Shown here: piece after piece, positions 27,343-34,381 of the stretch
Numbering within the stretch: position 1 is the first letter of the stretch
Layout: every line of letters starts with the position of its first letter
NCBI RefSeq assembly: GCF_042678045.1
Contig: NZ_JBHUDI010000008.1
Span: forward strand, 62,001-126,000
DNA from: Natrinema amylolyticus_A
Lineage (GTDB): Archaea > Halobacteriota > Halobacteria > Halobacteriales > Natrialbaceae
Direction: 5' to 3'
DNA: 64,000 nt
Program-made: the position numbers and the translations under genes
The notes under the pieces: model-generated
What the model was told of the DNA's origin: nothing
Seen by the model: the letters and a program-made list of their open reading frames with translations, nothing else
The model's database searches: none

Positions 27343-27571
27343 CGAGGACACCCCGCTCGAGCAGCGAGTCGACGATCGACTCGGAGAAGGCCGACTCGAC
27401 CGCCGCTCGCGGTCTGCCGTCGCCGACGAACTCGAGGACGTCGATGACGTCCTCGCGGACGACGTACAACGAGGCGTCCTCGTAACCGTAGTTCTCGTGG
27501 TCGTAGACGAGTCCACCGTCCGCTTCACGACGGAATTTGATGTGATCGGGACAGGCGACAGTGTGCGTCAT
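27332..27571 (-). CDS. mftB: Mycofactocin precursor-binding chaperone MftB
   Basis: 79 aa of the PqqD-like (RRE) fold: HIKFRREADGGLVYDHENYG, then SLYVVREDVIDVLEFV and LLERGVLDAH. It binds the leader of MftA and presents it to MftC. It overlaps the mftC start by 11 bases and lies 3 bases after mftA. Confidence 0.88.
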   Translation of the reverse strand: MTHTVACPDHIKFRREADGGLVYDHENYGYEDASLYVVREDVIDVLEFVGDGRPRAAVESAFSESIVDSLLERGVLDAH

Positions 27572-27574
27572 GGC

Positions 27575-27730
27575 TCAGTAGACGCCGCAGATCCCGTCGA
27601 TTCGAAGCTCCTCTTCGAACAGGTCCGCTTCGATCTCCGGCTGCTCGTCGGAGTCGGTTTCGGCTTCGTCGTGAGACTGGGCCGTTTCCGCGTGCACCCC
27701 CTCCGGGTCGTCGTTTGCTACTCGTGACAT
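27575..27730 (-). CDS. mftA: Mycofactocin precursor peptide MftA
   Basis: A 51-aa precursor. The leader is acidic and disordered; the core ends ELRIDGICGVY, the hallmark C-terminus whose final Val-Tyr becomes the redox cofactor. The usual text is IDGMCGVY, so Met is replaced by Ile. It is the first gene of mftA-B-C-F. The TATA-like GTATATGA lies about 25 bases upstream of the ATG, implying a leaderless, strongly expressed transcript. Confidence 0.92.
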   Translation of the reverse strand: MSRVANDDPEGVHAETAQSHDEAETDSDEQPEIEADLFEEELRIDGICGVY

Positions 27731-27750
27731 GTGTTACCAACCATACAGTA

Positions 27751-27758
27751 GAGACTCA
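27751..27758 (-). promoter_or_regulatory. TATA-like promoter of the mftABCF operon
   Basis: GTATATGA on the minus strand, 21-28 bases upstream of the mftA ATG. The region of about 100 bp is shared with divergent mftE. Confidence 0.5.
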
Positions 27759-27832
27759 TATACGTTGCGGCGAGGACAGGAGGTCGTGCTCGCTGCGGAA
27801 CGTCAATGAACGGGGCGTTCGTGAGAGGAGCC

Positions 27833-28591
27833 ATGGACAGCGTACTGCTCGCCGAATTGACGTGGACCGAGGTCGAAGCCGCGTTCGAGCACGAGCCCGC
27901 CACAGTCCTCGTTCCGCTGGGCGCGACCGAACAGCACGGACCGCACCTGCCACTCGGTACCGATACAACAATCGCGACCGCGCTCGCGCGTCGTGTCGCC
28001 CAGCGACTCGAGAACGCACTGGTCGCTCCACCGATTCCGGTCGGGCCGTCCACGGAGCACGACTCGTTCCCGGGGACGCTCTCGATCCCGTCGCGGCTGC
28101 TCGAGGACCTCCTCGCGGAGCACGTCGACTCGCTCGCCTCGCACGCCGTCGATCGGATCGTGCTTCTGCCGGCCCACGGCGGCTCGTTCGCCGCCGTCAA
28201 CGCGGTCGTGCCGACGCTCGCCGCCGAGACCGACGCTGATCTCGTTGGCGTTTCTAACCTCGAGCAGTACATGGAGCTGCTCGCCGAGGGGCTCGCGGAG
28301 AGCGGGATCGACGTCGACGAGCCGGTCGTTCACGCCGGTGCGACGGAGACATCGATGCTACTCGCGCTCGATCGCGAGGCAGTCCGCGAAGACGAGCTGG
28401 TCGTCGGCTACGAGGACGCCGTTTCACCGGCCCGCCTGTTCAACCGGGGGATCGACGTCTACTCGAGTGAGGGCGTTCTCGGCGACTCGCGAAAGGCCAC
28501 AGCCGACGCCGGTGACGAGATCGTCGACCGCGTCGTCGACGCCTACGTTGGACTCATTCGAGAGGAGTTTCGGGCGCTCGAAGACGAATGA
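27833..28591 (+). CDS. mftE: Mycofactocin peptidase MftE (creatininase family)
   Basis: 252 aa. Metal-site motifs of the creatininase fold are LGATEQHGPHLPLGTDT (Glu and His ligands), LLPAHGGSFAAVN and HAGATETSML. MftE cuts the modified C-terminal dipeptide from MftA to free AHDP. The ATG at 27833 follows GAGAGGAG by a few bases, a good Shine-Dalgarno site; an earlier in-frame ATG would add 9 residues. It is divergent from mftA and convergent with the ETF operon. Confidence 0.88.
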   Translation: MDSVLLAELTWTEVEAAFEHEPATVLVPLGATEQHGPHLPLGTDTTIATALARRVAQRLENALVAPPIPVGPSTEHDSFPGTLSIPSRLLEDLLAEHVDSLASHAVDRIVLLPAHGGSFAAVNAVVPTLAAETDADLVGVSNLEQYMELLAEGLAESGIDVDEPVVHAGATETSMLLALDREAVREDELVVGYEDAVSPARLFNRGIDVYSSEGVLGDSRKATADAGDEIVDRVVDAYVGLIREEFRALEDE

Positions 28592-28633
28592 GCGGCGAAG
28601 CGTCGTGACCTCGATGAGGTCCACGAGACAGTC

Positions 28634-29485
28634 TCACAACAGGTCGGCCTCACGGAGCGCATCGACGGCTCGCTGTGCCGCTTCGTCCGGTGGGACGTCG
28701 ATCACGTCGCCACTGCCGCGCTCCTCGCTGCCGCGGCCGAGCATGCGGTAGATCCGCTCTTCGACGCCGCCCTCGCGGGGTGGCTGTCCGTGGCCCCACC
28801 GCTCGTTGGCTCGCACGTGCTCGACAGTCGCGTTCCCGACGCTCATCGAGAACCGGGTTTCGTCGGGGACGACGTCTTCGAGGGCGATCGTGCGGATCGC
28901 CGCCCGGCGACCGGCCATCGCAGTCTGCAGTGACGACCGACGTGGATTGGCGAAGCCGCTGTCGATCCCGAACACCGCCGGCGGCGAGACTGCGAGCAGT
29001 TCCTGGCGTCCCGTCGCGAGCTTTCGCTGCACAGCGAGTTCGTCCGCCTCGAGCTCAGCGTCGGCCACCTCATCGGCGTCGAACGCCGTGACGTGACTCG
29101 CGGTCGGCCACCCGAGGGTCTCGCCCGCGAGCCCCGCGACTTCGGGGCCCATGAGTGGGGCGGACTCGCCGACGAAGAGCGCGTCGGCCGACTCGCGGGC
29201 AGCCACACGCGCGAGCACGGTCGCGTACTTCTCGGCGGCGAGTTCCTCGATCGGATCGAACGAGACGAGCAGGCCCTCGTCGACGCCGGCCTCGAGTGCG
29301 GACCGAACACAGTCACGGGCCGCATCGCCACCGATGCCGACGGCGACGGTCGTCTCCGCCTGCTGCAGTGCCGCCTCGAGCGCGACCCGGTCCTCGAGTC
29401 CGAGGTGCCACCGGTAGGGTTCGGCGACACCGTCGTCGTCGACGACGCGGTGGGGTGCCGGCCGTACGCCGATGATCGCTTTCAT
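28634..29485 (-). CDS. etfB: Electron transfer flavoprotein beta subunit (EtfB/FixA)
   Basis: 283 aa. The ETF-beta fold is recognised from AVGIGGDAARDCVRSALEAG, FVGESAPLMGPEVAGLAGETLGWP and VQRKLATGRQELL. It ends the seven-gene flavoprotein operon. The ATG overlaps the stop of a 32-aa ORF. With EtfA it would carry two-electron flavin equivalents from dehydrogenases to FixCX. Confidence 0.88.
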   Translation of the reverse strand: MKAIIGVRPAPHRVVDDDGVAEPYRWHLGLEDRVALEAALQQAETTVAVGIGGDAARDCVRSALEAGVDEGLLVSFDPIEELAAEKYATVLARVAARESADALFVGESAPLMGPEVAGLAGETLGWPTASHVTAFDADEVADAELEADELAVQRKLATGRQELLAVSPPAVFGIDSGFANPRRSSLQTAMAGRRAAIRTIALEDVVPDETRFSMSVGNATVEHVRANERWGHGQPPREGGVEERIYRMLGRGSEERGSGDVIDVPPDEAAQRAVDALREADLL

Positions 29486-29580
29486 CGCGCCGTGATCCCT
29501 CCGCCGACCGGGATCGTTGCACCCGCGATAACGGCCACGTCGCCGCCGGTTACGATCACCGTCTGCGAATCCAGTCGCAT
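29482..29580 (-). CDS. 32-aa micro-ORF between fixX and etfB
   Basis: MRLDSQTVIVTGGDVAVIAG followed by ATIPVGGGITAR. The start is 4 bases after the fixX stop and the stop overlaps the etfB ATG by 4 bases, the same spacing as the rest of the operon, so translation is likely. It is hydrophobic with glycine turns, perhaps a short membrane-associated or coupling peptide. No family was recognised. Confidence 0.45.
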   Translation of the reverse strand: MRLDSQTVIVTGGDVAVIAGATIPVGGGITAR

Positions 29581-29584
29581 CGGA

Positions 29585-29875
29585 TCACCCGAAGTCGAAC
29601 TCGACGCCCTTGCCGCCCTCGGTCTTCGACCAGGAGACGGCGCCTTTCTCGGGGTCGTTTCCACAGAAGACCATACACGCACCACATTCGATGCAGGGTT
29701 CGTAGGCGAAGTAGATGCCACCCTTCTGGTCTTCCTGATAGTCGAAACACTGTGCCGGACAGAGGTGCAGGCAGGGTTTGTCCTCGCAGGTCACACAGCG
29801 GTCGTTATCGACCGTGATGTGTGCCTCCTCGCTGACATCCCAGTTGACCGTCTCGAGGTCGTCCTGAACGCTCAT
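29585..29875 (-). CDS. fixX: FixX-like ferredoxin
   Basis: 96 aa with ITVDNDRCVTCEDKPCLHLC and ECGACMVFC, a ferredoxin of the FixX/ETF-QO type. It should carry a 4Fe-4S cluster to the FixC flavoprotein. Overlapping start (ATGA) with the upstream 46-aa ORF. Confidence 0.9.
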   Translation of the reverse strand: MSVQDDLETVNWDVSEEAHITVDNDRCVTCEDKPCLHLCPAQCFDYQEDQKGGIYFAYEPCIECGACMVFCGNDPEKGAVSWSKTEGGKGVEFDFG

Positions 29876-30012
29876 GCTGGCACCTCGTCGTCACCGTTAG
29901 TTCGTGTTGTGTGTGAACGCATTGCAGTAGTTGCCATCGTGTGTCGATATCGCTCTTTGGGTCGATCCGCGAGCGAGTCGTCCGTGTGAGTCGTGGTCGA
30001 ATCGATCGTCAT
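29872..30012 (-). CDS. 46-aa micro-ORF between fixC and fixX
   Basis: MTIDSTTTHTDDSLADRPKE followed by RYRHTMATTAMRS and ending GDDEVPA. The start overlaps the fixC stop (ATGA) and the stop overlaps the fixX start (ATGA), so it exactly bridges the two genes. It is rich in Thr, Asp and Arg with no membrane span. It could simply couple translation, or be a small subunit of the ETF-QO complex. No homologue recognised. Confidence 0.55.
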   Translation of the reverse strand: MTIDSTTTHTDDSLADRPKERYRHTMATTAMRSHTTRTNGDDEVPA

Positions 30013-31316
30013 AGTGATCTGAACGCACGGTAGCCGTCTTTGAGCAGGTCGATGACGCCCGCGTCACTCCGGCGGAACGCCCGGTAGGCCTGTTTCCAGG
30101 TCAATCCCGCCGCGTCGGCACTCGAGGAGTACATCCCCTGCAGCACGGCCGCCGCCACGCCCGGATAGGCACCGTACATCCGCTCGTTCTCGAGGAACTC
30201 CGGCAGGTGGCGGTGCTGTTTCATGTCCTTGAGGACGTAGGATCGTTCGAGGCGGTCGTCGTAGCCCGCGCCAAAGGCGTCCCAGTTCCCACTCGCGTGG
30301 CACTCGAGTGCGCTATCGGCCGCGGCGAGGCCGCTCGTCACGCCGTAGTCGAGCCCGCGGAAGGTGTAACCCTTGTTGAGGACGAGCCCAGCGGCGTCGC
30401 CGACGAGCGCGATCCGGCGATCGTACCGCTCGGGCAGCGAATCGTAGGAGTGCTCGGGGACGAGGATGCCCTGGTACTCCTCGACGACGTCGCCGGCGAC
30501 GTACGGCCGCACCGCGTCGAGTTCCATGAACTCCTCGAGCAGCCCGTACAGCGGCGTGCCGGTCTCGCCGTAGCCCTCGTCGCCGAGCCAGCGCAGTGTC
30601 TCCAGGCCGCCGACCGCGCCGACCGAGATGTAGTCCTCGAACGTGTAGATGAAGTAGCCGATCGTCGGTGCGCCTTCGGGGTAGCCGGTGTAGATGTACG
30701 CGGCCCCCTCGTCGCCCTCGAGTGCGAACCGCTCGTTGATGCGGTCGCGCCCGAGTTTGATCACTTTCTTCACCGACAGCGCCCGGTCCTCGTTGCGCAT
30801 GGTCCGCTGGATCCCGGTCGCGCGCCCGACGGTCGTGTTGACCCCGTCCGCGCCGATCACGGCCCGGCACGTGAGGTCGCCGTCCTCGCGGTCGGTGTGG
30901 ACGACGACCTGGTCGCGCTGCTGTGTGACGTCGGTGACCGTGGTTTCGGGCAGGAACAGTGCTCCCTGTTCTTCGGCCTTCTCGACGAACCACCGGTCGA
31001 ACTTGCCGAGCATCAAGGTGTAGTTCGGCTCTTCGCGCAGTTCGTGGTCGCGGTAGCCGACCGAAACCTCGGCGTCGCCGTGGAGCAACTTGATGTTGTG
31101 CTCGACGACGTGGCGCTCGAGGGGTGCCTCCTCGGGGAACTCGGGAACGAGTTTCGCAAGGACGTCACCGTAGAGCACGCCGCCGGTAATGTTCTTCATA
31201 CCGGGCTGTTTTGCCCGCTCGAGGATCGCGACGTCGAGGCCCTCAGACGCCAGTCTGTAGGCCGCTGCGGTGCCGGCACGGCCCGAGCCGACGACAGCGA
31301 CGTCGACGTCGGTCAT
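30009..31316 (-). CDS. fixC: FixC-like ETF:quinone oxidoreductase flavoprotein
   Basis: 435 aa. The N-terminal FAD motif is VDVAVVGSGRAGTAAAYRLA; the GG-rich NITGGVLYGDVL segment and RRIALVGDAAGLVLNKGYTF are hallmarks of geranylgeranyl-reductase/FixC flavoproteins. GYPEGAPTIGYFIYTF and LERSYVLKDMKQHRHLP are typical of FixC. With FixX it would pass ETF electrons to menaquinone. It overlaps etfA by 4 bases. Confidence 0.9.
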   Translation of the reverse strand: MTDVDVAVVGSGRAGTAAAYRLASEGLDVAILERAKQPGMKNITGGVLYGDVLAKLVPEFPEEAPLERHVVEHNIKLLHGDAEVSVGYRDHELREEPNYTLMLGKFDRWFVEKAEEQGALFLPETTVTDVTQQRDQVVVHTDREDGDLTCRAVIGADGVNTTVGRATGIQRTMRNEDRALSVKKVIKLGRDRINERFALEGDEGAAYIYTGYPEGAPTIGYFIYTFEDYISVGAVGGLETLRWLGDEGYGETGTPLYGLLEEFMELDAVRPYVAGDVVEEYQGILVPEHSYDSLPERYDRRIALVGDAAGLVLNKGYTFRGLDYGVTSGLAAADSALECHASGNWDAFGAGYDDRLERSYVLKDMKQHRHLPEFLENERMYGAYPGVAAAVLQGMYSSSADAAGLTWKQAYRAFRRSDAGVIDLLKDGYRAFRSL

Positions 31317-32320
31317 TGAGGCACCTCCTCGGACGCCTCGAGCTCGTCGTCAGCGGTCGCCTCCCTGATCGCCGCAGCCAGCGCCGGGCCGTACTCGTAG
31401 ACGTCGCCGACGATTCCGAGGTCGGCGGCGTTGAAGATCTGTGCACTCGGGTCGGTATTGATCGCCAGCAGGAACTCGGCGTTCACCGCCCGCATGTGGT
31501 AGGGATCGCCGGAGATAGCACACGGGACGTACAGTTCCGTGTCGATCTCCTTGCCGGTGACGCCGATCTGGCGGTCGTAGGGGACCCACTCCTCGTCGGC
31601 CGGCGGCCGTGACGCACCGATGGCGGCCCCGAGCGCGTCGGCTACCTCCTCGATCACTTCGAAGCCGTCGGGGTCGCCGAGCCCGTAGCCGCCGGCGACG
31701 ATGCGCCGCGCTTTCGCGAGATCCGACTCGGGCACCTCGCGTTCGCCGAGCGATCGGAGTCGATCGTCGTCTCCGACCGTCACCTCGTAGGTTCGTTCGC
31801 GTATCGACTCGCTCGGCGCTGATTCGGGCGTGCCGAGTGCATCGACGTTCAGGGTGACGACGGGGGGGCCGCGTTCGAAAGAGAGTTCCGCGTACGCGCG
31901 CTCGCTGTATGCCGGCCGGCCGGCGCGTACCTCGCCCGCTCGAACTCGGAGCAGGCAGTCAGTCACACAGCCACCCCGGAGCCTGCGAGCCGTCGCCGCG
32001 GCCAGATCGGCGGTATCGGGACTCTCCGGCAAGGCAACGACGAGCGGCTCGACGTCCCTCGCAAGTGTCGCGAGCGCAGCAGCGCGTGACGACACTGCCG
32101 CAGCCCCTCTCGCGAACGTCCCGTCCTCGCGAACGACGTGGACGATCGCGTCCGGCCGCCCTGCGGTCAGCGCCTCGGGATCGATGATCCCATCGAGCGC
32201 AACCGCGAGAACGTCTGGGCGGCGCTCACCGTCGGCCTCGAGCGCCTCCGCGAGCCGGTGTGCTTCCGCGAGTAGCGCTCCGTCGTCGGTGTCGGGGACC
32301 GTCACTATCGGCCCAGTCAT
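31313..32320 (-). CDS. etfA: Electron transfer flavoprotein alpha subunit (EtfA/FixB)
   Basis: 335 aa. The C-terminal FAD-binding domain is visible: KARRIVAGGYGLGDPDGFEV, GASRPPADEEWVPYDRQIGVTG, YVPCAISGDPYHMRAV and AINTDPSAQIF. It pairs with the EtfB at the other end of the operon. Start and stop both overlap neighbours by 4 bases. Confidence 0.9.
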   Translation of the reverse strand: MTGPIVTVPDTDDGALLAEAHRLAEALEADGERRPDVLAVALDGIIDPEALTAGRPDAIVHVVREDGTFARGAAAVSSRAAALATLARDVEPLVVALPESPDTADLAAATARRLRGGCVTDCLLRVRAGEVRAGRPAYSERAYAELSFERGPPVVTLNVDALGTPESAPSESIRERTYEVTVGDDDRLRSLGEREVPESDLAKARRIVAGGYGLGDPDGFEVIEEVADALGAAIGASRPPADEEWVPYDRQIGVTGKEIDTELYVPCAISGDPYHMRAVNAEFLLAINTDPSAQIFNAADLGIVGDVYEYGPALAAAIREATADDELEASEEVPQ

Positions 32321-34254
32321 GTCGAGAGCTCCCGGGCGAGCATCTCGCCGTCGTAGATCGCGGTGTCGATCAGTCGCGGTGCGACGCAGTCGCCGATCCG
32401 GTGGACAGAGTCGTCATCGAACCGGTCACGCAAGGCCGCCGCGAGGCCGTTTCGGGACTCACGGCGTTCGGCGACGACGAGCGCATCCGCCGCTCGCGGT
32501 TCGACGTCCTGTGAGTAGACGTTCAGGAGCTGTGCCGTGTCGCCGTCGAAGCCGACGATCGTCGTGTGAGTCAACAGCTCGACGTCGTGTTCGTACAGCG
32601 ACTCGAGGAAGGGCGGGACGTTCGTCCCCTCCATCCGGTCGCCGGGATGGTAGGCGGTCGTCACGAAGGTCACGTCGTGACCCTCGACGGCCAGTTGCTC
32701 GGCGACGCCGACGCCGGCGGCGTGGTTGTTGTTGTCGAGGACGATCACGCGTTCGCCCACGTCGTCGCCGCGCAAGACGTCCCACGACCGGTAGACGTTT
32801 TCGCCCTCGAGCGGCGGCGGGCGCTCGCGTGCGCCGGTGGCGACAACGATCTCGTCCCAGGCCTCGCGATCGACGTCCGCGGGCGTGACCTCGACACCGG
32901 TCTCGACGGTCACGTCCCGGTTGTTCAACTGGTTGCGAAGGTTACGGACGGCGTCGCCGAACTCCTGGCGGGAGTCGACCTCGGTGGCGATGTTCGACTG
33001 GCCACCGAGGACGGCCTCGCGCTCTCGGATCGTCACCCGATGACCGAAGTCGGCCGCGGTGACGGCAAAAGAGAGGCCGGCGGGGCCGCCGCCCACGACG
33101 AGGATGCGCTTGGCCGTCGGTGCGTCCTCGAGGTCTTCGACGTGAGGGATCTTCGTCTCCCGGCCCGATCGGGGCGTCTGGATGCAGCCGACGTGTCCTT
33201 TGGTGTGGATCCCGCCGAGACAGTTCTGATTGCAGGCGATACAGTGAGTGACCTCGTCGTCGTCGCCCGCGCGAACCTTCCGGACGGTATCGGCGTCGCA
33301 GATGAGCTGGCGACACATCCCGATGAAGTCCGCCTGCCCCTCCTCTAAGAGGTCGTTGGCCTTCGTCATGTCGTTGATCCGCCCGGCGGCGATGACCGGC
33401 ACGTCGAGCTCCGCTCGAGCGGCCCCGTAGTACTCCGAGGTGTAGCCGAGCGGTGCGTGCATCGGCGCGTCCGTGATGTACAGCTTCGAGATGGTCGCGA
33501 TGTCCGAATCGAGAAAGTCGAGGCTGGGGTGGAGGTGACGAAGGACGTCGACGGCGTAGTCGTAGTCGTAACCGCCGTCTTCCATCTCGTCTAGCGTAAA
33601 CCGAATGCCGATGGGGAACTCCTCGCCGACCCGATTGCGGATCGCTTCGACGACCTCGTTGACGAGCCGGACGCGGTTCTCGGTCGACCCGCCGTACCGG
33701 TCGTCGCGGTGGTTGTACTTCGGCGAGATGAACTGCCGCAAGATGCCGTCGTGGCCGGCTTTCAACTCGATGCCGTCGAGGCCGCCGCGCTTGACGTGTT
33801 CGGCCGTCTTCGCGAAGCCGAGTTTGATCTCCTCGATGTCCTCGATTTCCATTCGCTTTGGCATCTCGTAGCCGAAGTCGGTCGGGACCGCCGAGGGAGC
33901 CCACGTCTCGTGCATCGCGAACTCGCCTGAATCCTCGCCGCCGGTGTGTTGTAACTGTGCGAACACCTTCGTCCCGTACTCGTGACAGGCGTCGGCGATG
34001 GTCCGCAGCCGGGGAACGACCTCGGGGTCGTATCCCGACGCGTACATCGGGTTCGACGCGCTCGGGTGGACGAGCATGCTCGAGGGACCCACGATGAGAC
34101 CGACGCCACCCCGTGCGCGGGCTCTGTAGTAGGCCGCGTCACGTTCCGTCGGCAACCCGTTCTCGGCGAACCCCGTCTCGTGGGCGAGAAACACCGTCCG
34201 GTTCGGGATCGTGACGGACCCGATCGATTTCGGTGTGAAAAGCATCTCTGTCAT
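32317..34254 (-). CDS. OYE-family NADH:flavin oxidoreductase, mycofactocin-associated type
   Basis: 645 aa, the size of 2,4-dienoyl-CoA-reductase-like (FadH) enzymes. The N-terminal TIM barrel (IPNRTVFLAHETGF, LKAGHDGILRQFISPKYNHRDD) is followed by a 4Fe-4S motif CIACNQNCLGG-x-C and an FAD domain ILVVGGGPAGLSFAV. It opens the ETF operon, so it probably transfers substrate electrons to EtfAB. The mycofactocin literature describes a FadH/OYE family linked to mft loci, which fits. The reaction and substrate are inferred only. Confidence 0.85.
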   Translation of the reverse strand: MTEMLFTPKSIGSVTIPNRTVFLAHETGFAENGLPTERDAAYYRARARGGVGLIVGPSSMLVHPSASNPMYASGYDPEVVPRLRTIADACHEYGTKVFAQLQHTGGEDSGEFAMHETWAPSAVPTDFGYEMPKRMEIEDIEEIKLGFAKTAEHVKRGGLDGIELKAGHDGILRQFISPKYNHRDDRYGGSTENRVRLVNEVVEAIRNRVGEEFPIGIRFTLDEMEDGGYDYDYAVDVLRHLHPSLDFLDSDIATISKLYITDAPMHAPLGYTSEYYGAARAELDVPVIAAGRINDMTKANDLLEEGQADFIGMCRQLICDADTVRKVRAGDDDEVTHCIACNQNCLGGIHTKGHVGCIQTPRSGRETKIPHVEDLEDAPTAKRILVVGGGPAGLSFAVTAADFGHRVTIREREAVLGGQSNIATEVDSRQEFGDAVRNLRNQLNNRDVTVETGVEVTPADVDREAWDEIVVATGARERPPPLEGENVYRSWDVLRGDDVGERVIVLDNNNHAAGVGVAEQLAVEGHDVTFVTTAYHPGDRMEGTNVPPFLESLYEHDVELLTHTTIVGFDGDTAQLLNVYSQDVEPRAADALVVAERRESRNGLAAALRDRFDDDSVHRIGDCVAPRLIDTAIYDGEMLARELST

Positions 34255-34347
34255 GGCAATTTATGTCGTATGTTCTCTAGAACCATGGTAGGAATCAACA
34301 GGTAAAGGTGTACCGACGACCGGAACGTTCTTGTTTTGTGAGGGTGT

Positions 34348-34362
34348 GTATGACACACATAC
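34348..34362 (+). promoter_or_regulatory. Short palindrome upstream of the chelatase-like genes
   Basis: GTATG-N5-CATAC (GTATGACACACATAC), in the region shared with the divergent OYE gene. A GTATGA half-site also resembles bacterial NikR half-sites, which may be coincidence. A candidate operator, not proven. Confidence 0.3.
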
Positions 34363-34381
34363 TCACTCGAGCTGTGATACC

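Noticed and set aside
30207..31319. 370-codon plus-strand frame
   Set aside because: Antisense shadow of fixC, no recognisable domain.
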